Positions 9,065 to 19,028 of a DNA stretch of 64,000 nucleotides are shown in pieces. The DNA comes from a bacterium. GTDB taxonomy: Bacteria; Patescibacteriota; Gracilibacteria; Absconditabacterales; Absconditicoccaceae. The notes beneath the pieces are model-generated. The model was not told the origin of the DNA. It saw only the letters and a list, made by a program, of their open reading frames with translations, and searched no databases. A program made the translations under genes and the position numbers. Where the stretch lies: positions 65,297 to 129,296 of the forward strand of contig JAHDFY010000001.1 in assembly GCA_020627925.1 (NCBI GenBank), written 5' to 3'. Every line of letters starts with the position of its first letter. Position 1 is the stretch's first letter.

Positions 9065-10351
9065 ATGTACAAATGTACCGTCTGTGGACATCACTCTGCA
9101 ACCAAACTAGGAAAATGTCCATCATGTAGCTCTTTTGGCACATTTATCAAAGATGAAAGCATAGCGCCAATCAAAAAGAAAAAAGATAGACACAATGTCT
9201 CGTCTGGTCAGGCATTGACGCACGATATTTCACGTCATGAATCAGTATTTCGAAACATCTCCCATCCTGAATTACAAAGATCATTCCAACAATGAGTTAA
9301 ACAAGGTGGAGTATACCTGCTTGGTGGAGAACCAGGAATAGGAAAATCAACATTGATCTTACAAATTATCAATGAAATTTTCAAAAACAATCAACTAACA
9401 ATTGCTTATTTTACTGGTGAAGAAAATGAGTCACAAGTAGTGAGTAGATATAATAGACTCACTAATGGGCAAGCAAATAATTTCCATATTTACCATGCAA
9501 CTCATTTCGAAGATATTATCACAACAACCAAACAAAATAACTACGATATGATTATTGTTGATTCTATTCAAACCATCTATTCGCCCCACACAGACTCAGC
9601 CGCATGATCAGCCAACCAAGTAAGGTTTTGTTCCGAAAAAATTTCTGAATTTTGTAAAAAAAGTACAACAACTGCATTCATTATTGGACATGTCACCAAG
9701 GGGGGAGAAATTGCTTGACCCAAATATCTCGAACACATTGTCGATGTGGTGCTATACTTAGAGGGTGACAGATTTGGACAATTAAGATTTCTCAGAAGTA
9801 AAAAAAATAGATTTGGCCATACTGATGATAGTGCTATTTTTGAAATGACCGCACAATGACTCATACCTGTCTATGATCTCAAAGAACGCATCATACAAAA
9901 CGCACATCTCAATGTTCCGGGTAATGTGCTTACTATCGGTTTGGACAATGGTCGTCCCGTCATCGCCAATGTCGAAGTGCTTTTAACCAAAACCAATGGA
10001 AACTACATTTCACGTAACTGTGTAGGGGTAGACAAAAAAAGAGTCGAAATGATCATTGCAATTCTTCAAAAATATCTCAAACAAAAACTTTATTTGTATG
10101 ATATTTATGTCAATGTTCCTGGAGAGTTTACTTTTTATGATTCAGGTCTTGATCTTGCAATCGCTGCAGCGATCACAAGCCAATATAATGACCAACCTAT
10201 CCTAGGAGAAACTATTTTTTTGGGAGAATTAGGATTAAGCGGTCAAATAGTCAAAACAAAATTTCACAGCAAAAGATCTAGAGAAATTCCCAAATGATTT
10301 GAACTCGTCGACTACGAATCCCTCACATCAATAAAAAATTTAACAATATAA
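9065..10351 (+). CDS. radA: DNA repair protein RadA/Sms
   Basis: 428 residues, read through five TGA codons. N-terminal zinc finger CTVCG...GKCPSC, Walker [11 protein letters not shown] (about 87-96), Walker [12 protein letters not shown], the RadA-specific KNRFG at 247-251, and a C-terminal Lon-protease-like domain ([31 protein letters not shown]). Gly88-type positions fit only if TGA is Gly. RadA promotes branch migration in recombination. Slightly shorter than the usual 450 residues. Confidence 0.96.
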
Positions 10352-10355
10352 AAAG

Positions 10356-10385
10356 AGAAGAGCTTAATAAAGCTCTTCTTTTTTT
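10356..10385 (+). terminator. Terminator after radA
   Basis: Perfect stem AGAAGAGCTT/AAGCTCTTCT with an AATA loop and a T run. Because the left flank is A-rich it may also stop the converging gene ending at 10384. Confidence 0.9.
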
Positions 10386-11082
10386 ATATTTCATAGCTTC
10401 CAATAGTTGTTTTTTCAGCAGATTGAATACCTAATGCATTTGCAATAAGTATATTACAACGTAAGAAAGAAATGTTTGTTGTTTTTAATTTATATTGGGG
10501 TTTAACAACAGAAACATAGACCATTGCCAAACAACCATCTTGACCATAAAGCTCATCGACACAAGAGCCTATTTTCTTAGTAACTTCTTTTAATTTATTT
10601 TTCAAAAGAGGCACAATGTCTTGCATGCCCACTGTCTTTTTAGTGGAACCACTTATATAAATGGCAGACCATTTTTTCTTAGGCAATTCAGCAATAAACG
10701 CTCCCAGTGAAAGAGTTACGGTTAGGTTAGCACCTGACGAACGAAGTTTAACAACAAGATTAGGCAAATAAGAAGAATTTTCTAACACAAGAATATTTTC
10801 TTTTTCATCATTACTTTGAGTTATATCTTGACTATTTTTATTAAAAAAAGCAATAATTTTTTCATCAATTTTAGAAGTGTTAAGACCGTAATCCAGTGGT
10901 GTCGGACCATTATCATTATCACATTGATTTAACAGTAGAAAACTACCGAAAAAAAGCAATAATGGCAATCCAATACGAAGCAAAGACCATCTTGGAGGCA
11001 AAACAACTCCTGTTCCTTGTAATAATTTTTTTAAGGTATTAATGTTGGTTTTTGTAGTATCTTTTTGTTTTTTAATAAACAT
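10384..11082 (-). CDS. Membrane-anchored protein, unknown
   Basis: 232 residues from the ATG at 11082. A basic cytoplasmic N-terminus (about 45 residues), one membrane helix (SLLRIGLPLLLFFGSFLLLN) and an outside domain of about 160 residues with NILVLENSSYLPNLVVKLRSSG, GAFIAELPKKKW and CVDELYGQDGCLAMVYV (two Cys that could pair). No family recognised. No UGA glycines. Convergent with radA, stop inside the shared terminator. Confidence 0.65.
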   Translation of the reverse strand: MFIKKQKDTTKTNINTLKKLLQGTGVVLPPRWSLLRIGLPLLLFFGSFLLLNQCDNDNGPTPLDYGLNTSKIDEKIIAFFNKNSQDITQSNDEKENILVLENSSYLPNLVVKLRSSGANLTVTLSLGAFIAELPKKKWSAIYISGSTKKTVGMQDIVPLLKNKLKEVTKKIGSCVDELYGQDGCLAMVYVSVVKPQYKLKTTNISFLRCNILIANALGIQSAEKTTIGSYEI

Positions 11083-11204
11083 GTGTGTTTTATTTAATGT
11101 AATTTGAGAAATAATTTTATTTTTGTAAAATAACTGTAGCAAAAAACTATCACAAAACAACAAAAAAAGTAGCGAGAAAACAACGCTACTATTTAGATTA
11201 GTAA

Positions 11205-11582
11205 TTATTCAAGCAAAGATCTTTTATCAAACATAAAAGAAAGAACAATGCTCGACGAAGAGATAATAACATTTGTTGCAAAAAATTCCCAAAGATCATT
11301 AGTAAAAAAACAAAATAGTCCAAGAAAAATAGTAACAACAACAAAAGCTAACCAATAGTCAAAGGACCCAAAGACATCATCTAAAGAATACTTCCCTGTT
11401 CTGCTTCTTTTAGCTCTTACTTCAATAATACAAGAGAATCCAAAAGAGAAAACAGCAGAGGTTGCAGAAAAACAATAAAGATCATTCATTGAAATTCCTG
11501 GAAAAAAGTAACTAAAAATTCCAGCATCAACTACAGAGAGAAGAAAAACTATTATAATAAAGTTAAGGCTAAATTTATCCAT
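11205..11582 (-). CDS. Four-helix membrane protein, unknown
   Basis: 125 residues, four predicted membrane helices, with a basic loop RAKRSRTGKYSLDDVF between helices two and three. Lies 122 bp upstream of the gene at 10384-11082 on the same strand and may be co-transcribed. No recognisable family and no UGA codons. Confidence 0.65.
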   Translation of the reverse strand: MDKFSLNFIIIVFLLSVVDAGIFSYFFPGISMNDLYCFSATSAVFSFGFSCIIEVRAKRSRTGKYSLDDVFGSFDYWLAFVVVTIFLGLFCFFTNDLWEFFATNVIISSSSIVLSFMFDKRSLLE

Positions 11583-11663
11583 CTTAGTAAAATTTAATTT
11601 GTTCTATCAAAACAATATTATTTTGACAAAAAATATTATAGATACTACAATAACAAAGTCAAT

Positions 11664-11697
11664 AAAAAAAAAAAACTGCAAACAAATTTGCCTGCAG
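11664..11697 (-). terminator. Terminator after dnaJ
   Basis: On the minus strand a GC-containing hairpin built from CTGCAGGCAAA and TTTGCAG is followed by about twelve T. Confidence 0.7.
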
Positions 11698-11716
11698 CTT
11701 ATTGAATCAAGAAAGT

Positions 11717-12772
11717 TTATTTTGTTTCTTTTAATTCTTTCCAAAGCTTTTCTTGATCTTTTGATAGCCTCTTAGGAATATGTAATTGTGGCAAGATAAA
11801 CAAATCTCCTACTTTTCCAAAAATTCATTTATCTCCGAATCCTTTCTTTTTAATTCTAATTTTATCTCCTACTTGTGTTCCCTTAGGGATTTTTACCGTC
11901 ATCTTTCCCTCAGGGTGATCAATAGTAATTTCTCCTCCAAGGACCATATCATAGATCGAAACTTTGGCTTTGACATACAAATCATCGCCTTGACGTTCGT
12001 ATTTATTAGACATACCAATACGAATTTTTACATAGAGATCCCCTACAGGAGCACCTCCCGTACCCTCATTTCCTCTTCCCGAGAATTTAATATACACGCC
12101 ATCATTGATACCAGAAGGAACTTTAACAGTAATGGTTTCTTCTTGTCTTTCTAAACCTCATCATCAAAGAATTTTTCCGTCTTTTTTGTAAATTTTTCCC
12201 ATTCATTGACATGTAGGACAAGCACTTTGTACTTGCATTACACCAAATGGAGTCTGTGCTTTTTGAGCAACTTTTCCTCTTCCACCACAAGTGTGACAAG
12301 TCTCTTCTGTGATACCATCCGCTTTGACCATCCTTGCATAGGTAATTTCTTTTTCTACTCCATGAAATGATTCTTCAAAGCTGATAGAAAGAGCTATTTG
12401 GATGTCGTCGCCTCTTCTTACTCACGATGACGAGCTTCCTCCAAATCAGCCACCAAAAAGATCGCCAACCAAGTCTCATAAGTCGACACCACCAGAAAAT
12501 CAACCAAATCATCCTCAGCCAAAACCTCAGAATCCTTGTCATCCGAAGCCACCAAAACCGCCACTTCTAAACATATCATACTGTTGTCTTTTTTGTGCAT
12601 CAGACAAAATTTGGTGTGCTTCATTGACCTCTTTGAATTTTTCGGCATCACCGCCTCTATCCGGGTGATGTTTGACCGCAGCTTTACGAAAAGCTTTTTT
12701 TATATCGTCTTCGCTTGCTTTTTCGTCAACTCAGAGTATATCATAGTAATTCTTTTTTGGATCAAAATCCAT
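11717..12772 (-). CDS. dnaJ: Chaperone DnaJ with a reduced zinc domain
   Basis: 351 residues. J domain with YYDILGV (UGA Gly) and HHPDRGG; then a Gly/Phe region (about 73-115) in which most glycines are UGA; then only two CxxCxGxG motifs, CHTCGGRG (about 158-165) and CPTCQGMG (about 184-191), where canonical DnaJ has four. The C-terminal substrate-binding domain follows ([46 protein letters not shown]). It activates DnaK's ATPase. dnaK and grpE are not nearby. One zinc site instead of two is the odd feature. Confidence 0.95.
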
Positions 12773-12850
12773 GAATAATATCTATTGAGATTCTAAATCA
12801 TTGATAGTAGAAACAAATAGCACCATAATGAGCTACATGCTATCAGATGC

Positions 12851-12878
12851 AGAATAACGATTTTTTTTACTTTTGCAA
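12851..12878 (-). promoter_or_regulatory. Promoter of dnaJ
   Basis: Minus strand TTGCAA (12873-12878), 16-bp spacer, TATTCT (12851-12856), 79 bp upstream of the dnaJ start. No CIRCE-type inverted repeat is visible. Confidence 0.45.
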
Positions 12879-12892
12879 TTGCTTGTTGCCCA

Positions 12893-13633
12893 ATGGACAT
12901 TATATCGTTTATTAATCAACATACCTTGCAAGACATCCTTTTGATAGAAGCACAAGATCAGCAGTTGCAAGTCATACAACGCGCTTGGCAAGCAATACGC
13001 ACAAAACACGGAGAACATGATAGCGTCAAGCATGCTTTTTTGTATGTACTTTTGCAAACTGCACTTATTTCTTATCAAATTGCTGGTTCTGGACCACTTC
13101 GACGAACAGAGATTACACAAAAAATAGAAAAAGATTTTGACCACCTTCACGCAAGCCTCCTTGATTCACGTTGCGTCTCGCCATGGCGGTTGCAAACAAT
13201 GATTTCATCTCAGTATAATAAGCGTATTTACAATATCAAATCACAAAGGATTGCAAAATTTTTTGCACAGTATGACCAATATTTTCATATAGAAACCACA
13301 TCGTACCATGATTTCTATCATGATATGGCATGATTGGTTAGTTTACTCGCTACCAGCATGAAACAAAAAATTACCAACAAGACGATTACCTTTGCCGTCA
13401 AAATTTTTGGATATGGAGCAAGAACTGTTTATGACCAACTCCGTCATTATCCTATGAACATTCGCATACCACTTGACTCACGTCTTCGCACAATCGGAAA
13501 ACAACAATGGGGAGAACTATCCGATAAGCAATACCAAGAAAAGTTTCAGCTACTCGCAGAAAAATTTACCATACCACCGCTCCACTTAGATAGTTTAATC
13601 TGGTTAAAATATCGAGAAAAAGTCAAGCAATAG
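12893..13633 (+). CDS. AGOG-type 8-oxoguanine DNA glycosylase/lyase
   Basis: 246 residues, joined across one TGA. The stretch NKTITFAVKIFGYGARTVY followed by IRIPLDSRL matches the helix-hairpin-helix and the catalytic Lys and Asp region of archaeal AGOG (KTIVFAVKMF...IPVDSR). AGOG removes 8-oxoguanine and cleaves the strand. The family is mainly archaeal, so its presence in this bacterium suggests old transfer or wider spread. Divergent from dnaJ. Confidence 0.75.
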
Positions 13634-13710
13634 CCAAGACAATACCTTACAAATTTTGTGATTCACTAAAGCAACAAGTATAATCATACAAGCTTTAGAC
13701 ACGATGATCC

Positions 13711-16617
13711 ATGACATTAGGAGCAAGTGAAAACAATAAAGAGAATATTTCGCAGGTCTCAACTACCGAAAGCAAAGAGACAAAAAAACATCAGGAAACC
13801 CAAAAGGTTACTGATGCTTTTTCACAAGAATTACAATTGGATCATCACAGTTTACAAAACGAACTACAAACACAAAACAACAAAAAAAATCAAGAACTAG
13901 TAGAAAATACACACAAAATCAACAATGACTTAGAATCTCTCAAAAAAAAACCATTGCCCCACACCTATCCGCTTATCAAAGAATCTCCATTAGGACAAGA
14001 GTTAGGTCCAGAAAAAACATCTGAGTTATTTGGACAGTTGGATAATATGGGAGAAAAAATGCTCAATAACTTTGTTGGAGGTCAAGAAATCGTAGCATCA
14101 ATTCTCACACCACAACAAAAACAAGTAATGTTGCGTTGTTTCACCATCTCTCTGTCAGAATCAATACAAACACAAGAAACAACAGTAGAAAGCGGAATAA
14201 TAGGAAAATTTGGCTGATTATTAGGAGGACAAGTAGGATCGTTGTTACAAGGAAATGGTGAAGAAATAAATTTCACATCTCTTGTGGGAACAATGCTTAC
14301 CCAAACAAGCAAATATCCATGATTCAAAATCCGTGCCAAAAGAATGCAACAAATAGCAAAAGAACTCACAAAATACAAATGAAAAAAAGAGCTTACCCTC
14401 AACACCAAAGACCTACTTGCATGGTTTGATGGAACTATGGACAAAACCGAATTAACGAGCAAAATTATACTCTCCCAACCAAACAGCTTAGATCCCCAAA
14501 GCCTCATAGATCACGCAAAAAACATCTCCCTTAATGAACAGTGAATAGCACTACTACAACAAATGACTGATATTTCCACCCAAGGAAGTTTATTGGATGA
14601 AACAGAAAGAGAACAGCAAGCAAATGAAATGTATGGATCCATGTACGATATTATTAAGTCAGTGTGATCATGGTTTGGGTACTCATCTCCCAAACAACTC
14701 ATTGAATCAGTAGGCATGGGAAGTAGCATGAGCATGGTACTGAGTCGGTTCGGGTACAAAGGAGGTGTTGATGAGCTTCATCAACATTACCTACTCAACA
14801 AAGTAAGTGAAGATCTGAGCAACATCAACCAAAAGGAATGTATTAGTGAAATATTTTCATTGACAAAATCAATGGTCCTTGACAAGCAAAATTATCCACC
14901 AGAAAACTCATTTATTAGAAAAATAACGGCAAGTGGAATACAACAACAAGATGAGTTATTTTCACTCATGCCTACCAACAAAAAAATTCTCACAGATGCT
15001 CTTACTCGTTCTCTACAAAACACGGGTGCTATGCCAGGAACTCATCTACTTCAGCGCTACACAAATTGCGTCACGCAACAAACAGACAAAAATGGAAATA
15101 CTCAAATAACTATTGATAAAAATAAATTTGATGCAGAACAATTTGTAGGAGCTTATATGAAAAAAGCGTGAACAAAAGATTTTTTTGCTATGCTAAAAAA
15201 AATAGATGAAACAAATAAAGACTTCTTTCACGGACCAGAGGACGTCGTGTCTGCGTGGGCATTGAATGTTTTTTCTGATTATGGAACACAAAGCTTTTTG
15301 GATGGTGCACTAACATTGTGAGATAGTGAGGAAGACTTTATTGCAGTTGACCTTACTCCCGCTCAACCACCACAAACGCCACAGCAACCCACATCAACAG
15401 CAAACACAACGTGATACGGTTCTTACAGTCCTTTGACAACTTCTGCCATGGGAGCAGCTCTCTCACTCAATAACCATGTCGGTTCAGTCAATTACAACAA
15501 AGCTTACATAGAACAGCTAGCGATTAATAAGCCAAATATCAATTATGCGCAAGACAAAGAGTTTATCAAATATTTGGTTGTCTTAGAAATAGAACACCAA
15601 CTTCCAATGGGTACAATGCGATCGTATATGATGAAAGAAAGTTCGTGACGCTTGTACAAAGACAATGAATTGATCAAATGAGCGAAACTCAAAGACGGAA
15701 GATTTGCCAAATGACTTTTTCAATTTACGGAAGGAACGGGAAGGGATTACTGATTACAAATTTCTACCACGTACCAACAATTAGGTTATCCCGATATCGA
15801 CGAAAGAGATAATCCTGTTACCTGCGCACGTGCTGCTGCAAAAAAATTAGCAAAAGATGGAAAAGCCGCCTCGTGAAATTTTGATATGAAACGCGCACAA
15901 ACCAAATATTATGGTGCCTACGACCAAAAATACTACGACTATATCATACAACATATGTCAACATTTCAGCAAAAATACGGTCATTTGGTACAACAAACAG
16001 AAAACATACAACAGGGAAATATTGATCAACACAATGGCAGCTACCAAGAAGCAAAAAATAATAAATTTGGGTTTGTTGAACAATCACCACTCTCAACACA
16101 CAATGCTTACAAAAATCATGGAAGAGTCAGTGGTTTTATCAATTGTTCAAGATCATCAAGAGTAACAAAAGAGTGAATAAAATATCTCTATGAGGTAGAA
16201 AAGAAAAAAACGCTCGTTTGTGTCGCCGCAGAAATTTCACAAGAAGACAGACAATATGCGCAATCATTAGGAATGAATGTGATATACCAACCGCTTACTT
16301 CCAAACCAGAAGATATGAATAAAGAAACGATGTTTCGTATTTGTAAAGCATTTCTTGAGGGAGGAACGCATTCCATGTGTAATCATGGAGCCGACAGAAA
16401 TGGTTTTGTACTTGCCATGGTAAGAAGACTCACACAGTGACGAACTGCTGCGCAAGCATTAGACGAACTATACCTCTACAACAAAAAAGTGGATCCACGT
16501 AACAACAATCAACAATGGATCAATATTTATGAGCCATTTCGTAAGGCAATTCAAACAGAAAATTACTTTCAGTTTAGTGCCCAAGAGTTAGAACAGCTCA
16601 AAATAAAGGAATCATAA
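13711..16617 (+). CDS. Large protein: lytic-transglycosylase-like plus tyrosine-phosphatase-like domains
   Basis: 968 residues, about 18 UGA glycines. No signal peptide; residues 1-100 are Gln/Asn/Lys-rich and probably coiled. The middle (about 100-540) is helical and unrecognised. A Pro/Thr linker (PPQTPQQPTSTANTTG, about 555-570) precedes an SLT-like domain: MKESSGRLY with Glu643 in the catalytic position, then AKGLFQFTEGTGRDYG. The C-terminal part (about 800-930) has VCVAAEISQEDRQYAQSLG and HSMCNHGADRNG, a CX5R loop with Cys890 and Arg896, then LTQGRTAAQALDEL as in DSP-like phosphatases. Domain calls are from motifs; the pairing is unusual. The N-terminus shows no export route. Confidence 0.75.
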
Positions 16618-16698
16618 AATAAAAAAAAACACACAATAGATTAAGAGTACGTGTTAAAGTTTTTCGTCGTTTTTTTCCAAAAAAAGAAAAAAAATCAT

Positions 16699-16723
16699 AA
16701 AAGAGCTCACCAGCTCTTTTTTT
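16699..16723 (+). terminator. Terminator
   Basis: Stem AAAAGAGCT/AGCTCTTTT with a CACC loop followed by T residues, 80 bp after the 968-residue gene. Confidence 0.85.
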
Positions 16724-16822
16724 GATTGATCCCAAAAAAGCACAAAGAGCCAACTAAAAACCAAAACATTCTATACCTGCAAAAATCCAATTAACAAGGG
16801 CTTAATGAAAGAACTTTATTGA

Positions 16823-16851
16823 TTGACAAAACCGTTTCATTAAAATAAAAC
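16823..16851 (+). promoter_or_regulatory. Promoter, TTGACA-N17-TAAAAC
   Basis: TTGACA at 16823-16828 and TAAAAC at 16846-16851, 25 bp before the lipoprotein ATG at 16877. Confidence 0.5.
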
Positions 16852-16876
16852 AAAGATTTATTTAATCAACAAAAAA

Positions 16877-17281
16877 ATGAAAAAGCATCTCCTTGGGTTT
16901 TTATGAACTTCTGCATTACTATTTATTTGATGTTGAAAAATTGAAAAAGAAGTAGTAATGAGCGATGAAATGAAATCTTTTGTATACATGGTCGATGGAA
17001 CAAGTCATGATGTCATGAGAGCGCTACAAAGATATGGAGAGGACAACAGCGTCAAAAGAGATGAGTTAACAAATTTTGATATAGAGCAAATTGAAGTACT
17101 TGATCGAGACGAAACCAGCAACAGTTATGACGTACAAATTGTTGGAAAAGAACTAGACAGTGAACTCACTGTCATTACATCAAAAATATACTGGGATCGT
17201 CACAAAATCGTCAACATTGATCATCTTACGATGAGTCCTTTGTCAGAAAAAGACAAAATTACATGATTTCCGGAGAATTAA
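16877..17281 (+). CDS. Small lipoprotein, unknown
   Basis: 134 residues. The ATG at 16877 gives MKKHLLGFLGTSALLFIGC: a lipoprotein signal peptide whose lipobox glycine (and two others) are UGA. The mature part is charged (VYMVDGTSHDVMRALQRYGED, YDVQIVGKELDSELTVITSKIYWDRHKIV). Its last 23 bp overlap the 3' end of argS on the other strand. No family recognised. Confidence 0.75.
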
Positions 17282-18965
17282 TACCCAACAAAGTCAGTCC
17301 ATTTTCTAATACCTGTCTTGTGCACGAAACAAGCACTAGACGAGCTTTCATCATAGCTTCATTTTCAACAAGAACTTTGTGTTTTTGATAATATGCATTA
17401 AACAAGTGAGATAACTCGAGAACATATCTAGCCACCAAATTAGGTCTAAACTCTTTTGCTGCTTTTTGTACTACATCAGCATAACGAGAAAGGTGAAGCA
17501 CCAAAGAAGTTTCTTCTTTTTCTACCAAAAGAGAGTAATCAATTTCTTGATGAGAAGCCTCCTGTGCAGCTCTCAAAATTGACGAAGCACGCGCATGAGT
17601 ATATTGTACATAAGGCCCTGTTTCACCGTCAAATCTCAATGATTGTTCCATGTCAAAAATGATTTTTTTGTATGAATCTTGCAACAGCATACTAAACTTC
17701 AATGCACCAAACGTAACATGACGGGCAATCTCTTCTTTTTGCAAATCATTAAGATCTCTTCATTCTAATTGTTCTTTTGCCTTTTTAATCATATTATCAC
17801 GATAATCGTGATAAGTAATAATAGTTCCTGCTCTTGATGACATTTTTCATGAAGACAACTCAACCATCTCATAACCTAAATGGTGCAATTTTTCTGTGTC
17901 ATATCCATAAAGTTCTAATGTCTTAAACAATTGTTTAAAATGCCAATTTTGCTCAGTTGCAACAACATACAACGATCTATCAAAAACGTATTCTTCTTCT
18001 TTGAGGTAAGCAAGCGCAATATCTTTTGTCGAATACAAGGATGTTCCATTCTTTTTGAGCAACACAAATACTCACAAATCATGTATCTCAAGATCTGCAA
18101 TAATAGCGCCATCACTATAACGAATTTCTTTGGTTTGTTGCGATGCTTCCATTTCTTTAACCATATCAATACCTGGCTGTTCTACATCACTTTCAAAATA
18201 CATTCTTTCGATAGTACACCCTAATTCTCTGAAGACATCAGTAATTCATTCAATACTCAAAAGACGAGTTGCCTTCCACAAATCTACCAACTCTTTTTCA
18301 CCAGCTTCTAGTCTGTGTTGCACATCATGAACTTCTTGTTCATAACGAGAGTCTTCTTTTACTTTTTTTGAAGCTTGTATATAAAGCAACGACGCCCATT
18401 TACAAAATTCTTCAGGGTTTTGAGGCCAAGCAGAATTGTCAAAAGTGATATAATACCAGATCCATTTCGCAACATGCGCACCAATATCTCCTCAATAAGC
18501 GGTTCTTATTACATTGTATCCTGCCGCTTCCAAAAGCGTACAAACCGATTCACTCATCAACGCATTTCTCAAATGTCCTACATGAAGAGCTTTATGAGTA
18601 TTGGGAGACCATCCCTCAACCAACCATGTTTGATTCTTGGGAGCACCAAGTCAATATTCTTTTGCTTCTGTCATAATAGCAGCAAGCACTTCGTGAAAAA
18701 ATGATTTTTTTACAAGAAGTACATTCACATATGGCCCTACCGCAATAACACGTTCAAAAAAAGAATGAGACACCAATCACGTCAATTCTTGAGCAATAAC
18801 GTGAGGAGCCTTCTTCATTGTTTTTGCCAACTGAAAGCAAGGAAAAGCCAAGTCTCCTTCTACATGATCGGGAGCAAGCTCTATCATAGAGAGGAGTCAT
18901 TCTTTATCTATTTGTATATGGGGAGCCAATGCATCTGCAAAAGCTTCTTTGTATTTTGCTAACAT
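17259..18965 (-). CDS. argS: Arginyl-tRNA synthetase
   Basis: 568 residues. Class I signature [20 protein letters not shown] (HVGH replaces HIGH as usual for ArgRS), [16 protein letters not shown] with UGA Gly, the KMSKS-equivalent region [12 protein letters not shown], and the C-terminal DALR anticodon-binding domain ([36 protein letters not shown]). It charges tRNA-Arg. The stop overlaps the convergent lipoprotein gene by 23 bp. Confidence 0.97.
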
Positions 18966-19028
18966 ATCACCAAAAACATTCTACTAAAACTAATTTTTAC
19001 CTTAACAAAAAGCAATAATAAAGCAAGA

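Noticed and set aside
9065-10351. UGA as tryptophan (code 4) instead of glycine
   Set aside because: TGA falls on Gly positions in RadA, S12, ParA, HflX and Tex; TGG encodes Trp throughout.
11786-12154. Plus-strand open frame opposite dnaJ
   Set aside because: Antisense to conserved DnaJ C-terminal domain; no start context or motif.
13711-16617. Pseudogene broken by many TGA stops
   Set aside because: All interruptions are TGA only, conserved motifs continue across them, and UGA is glycine here.
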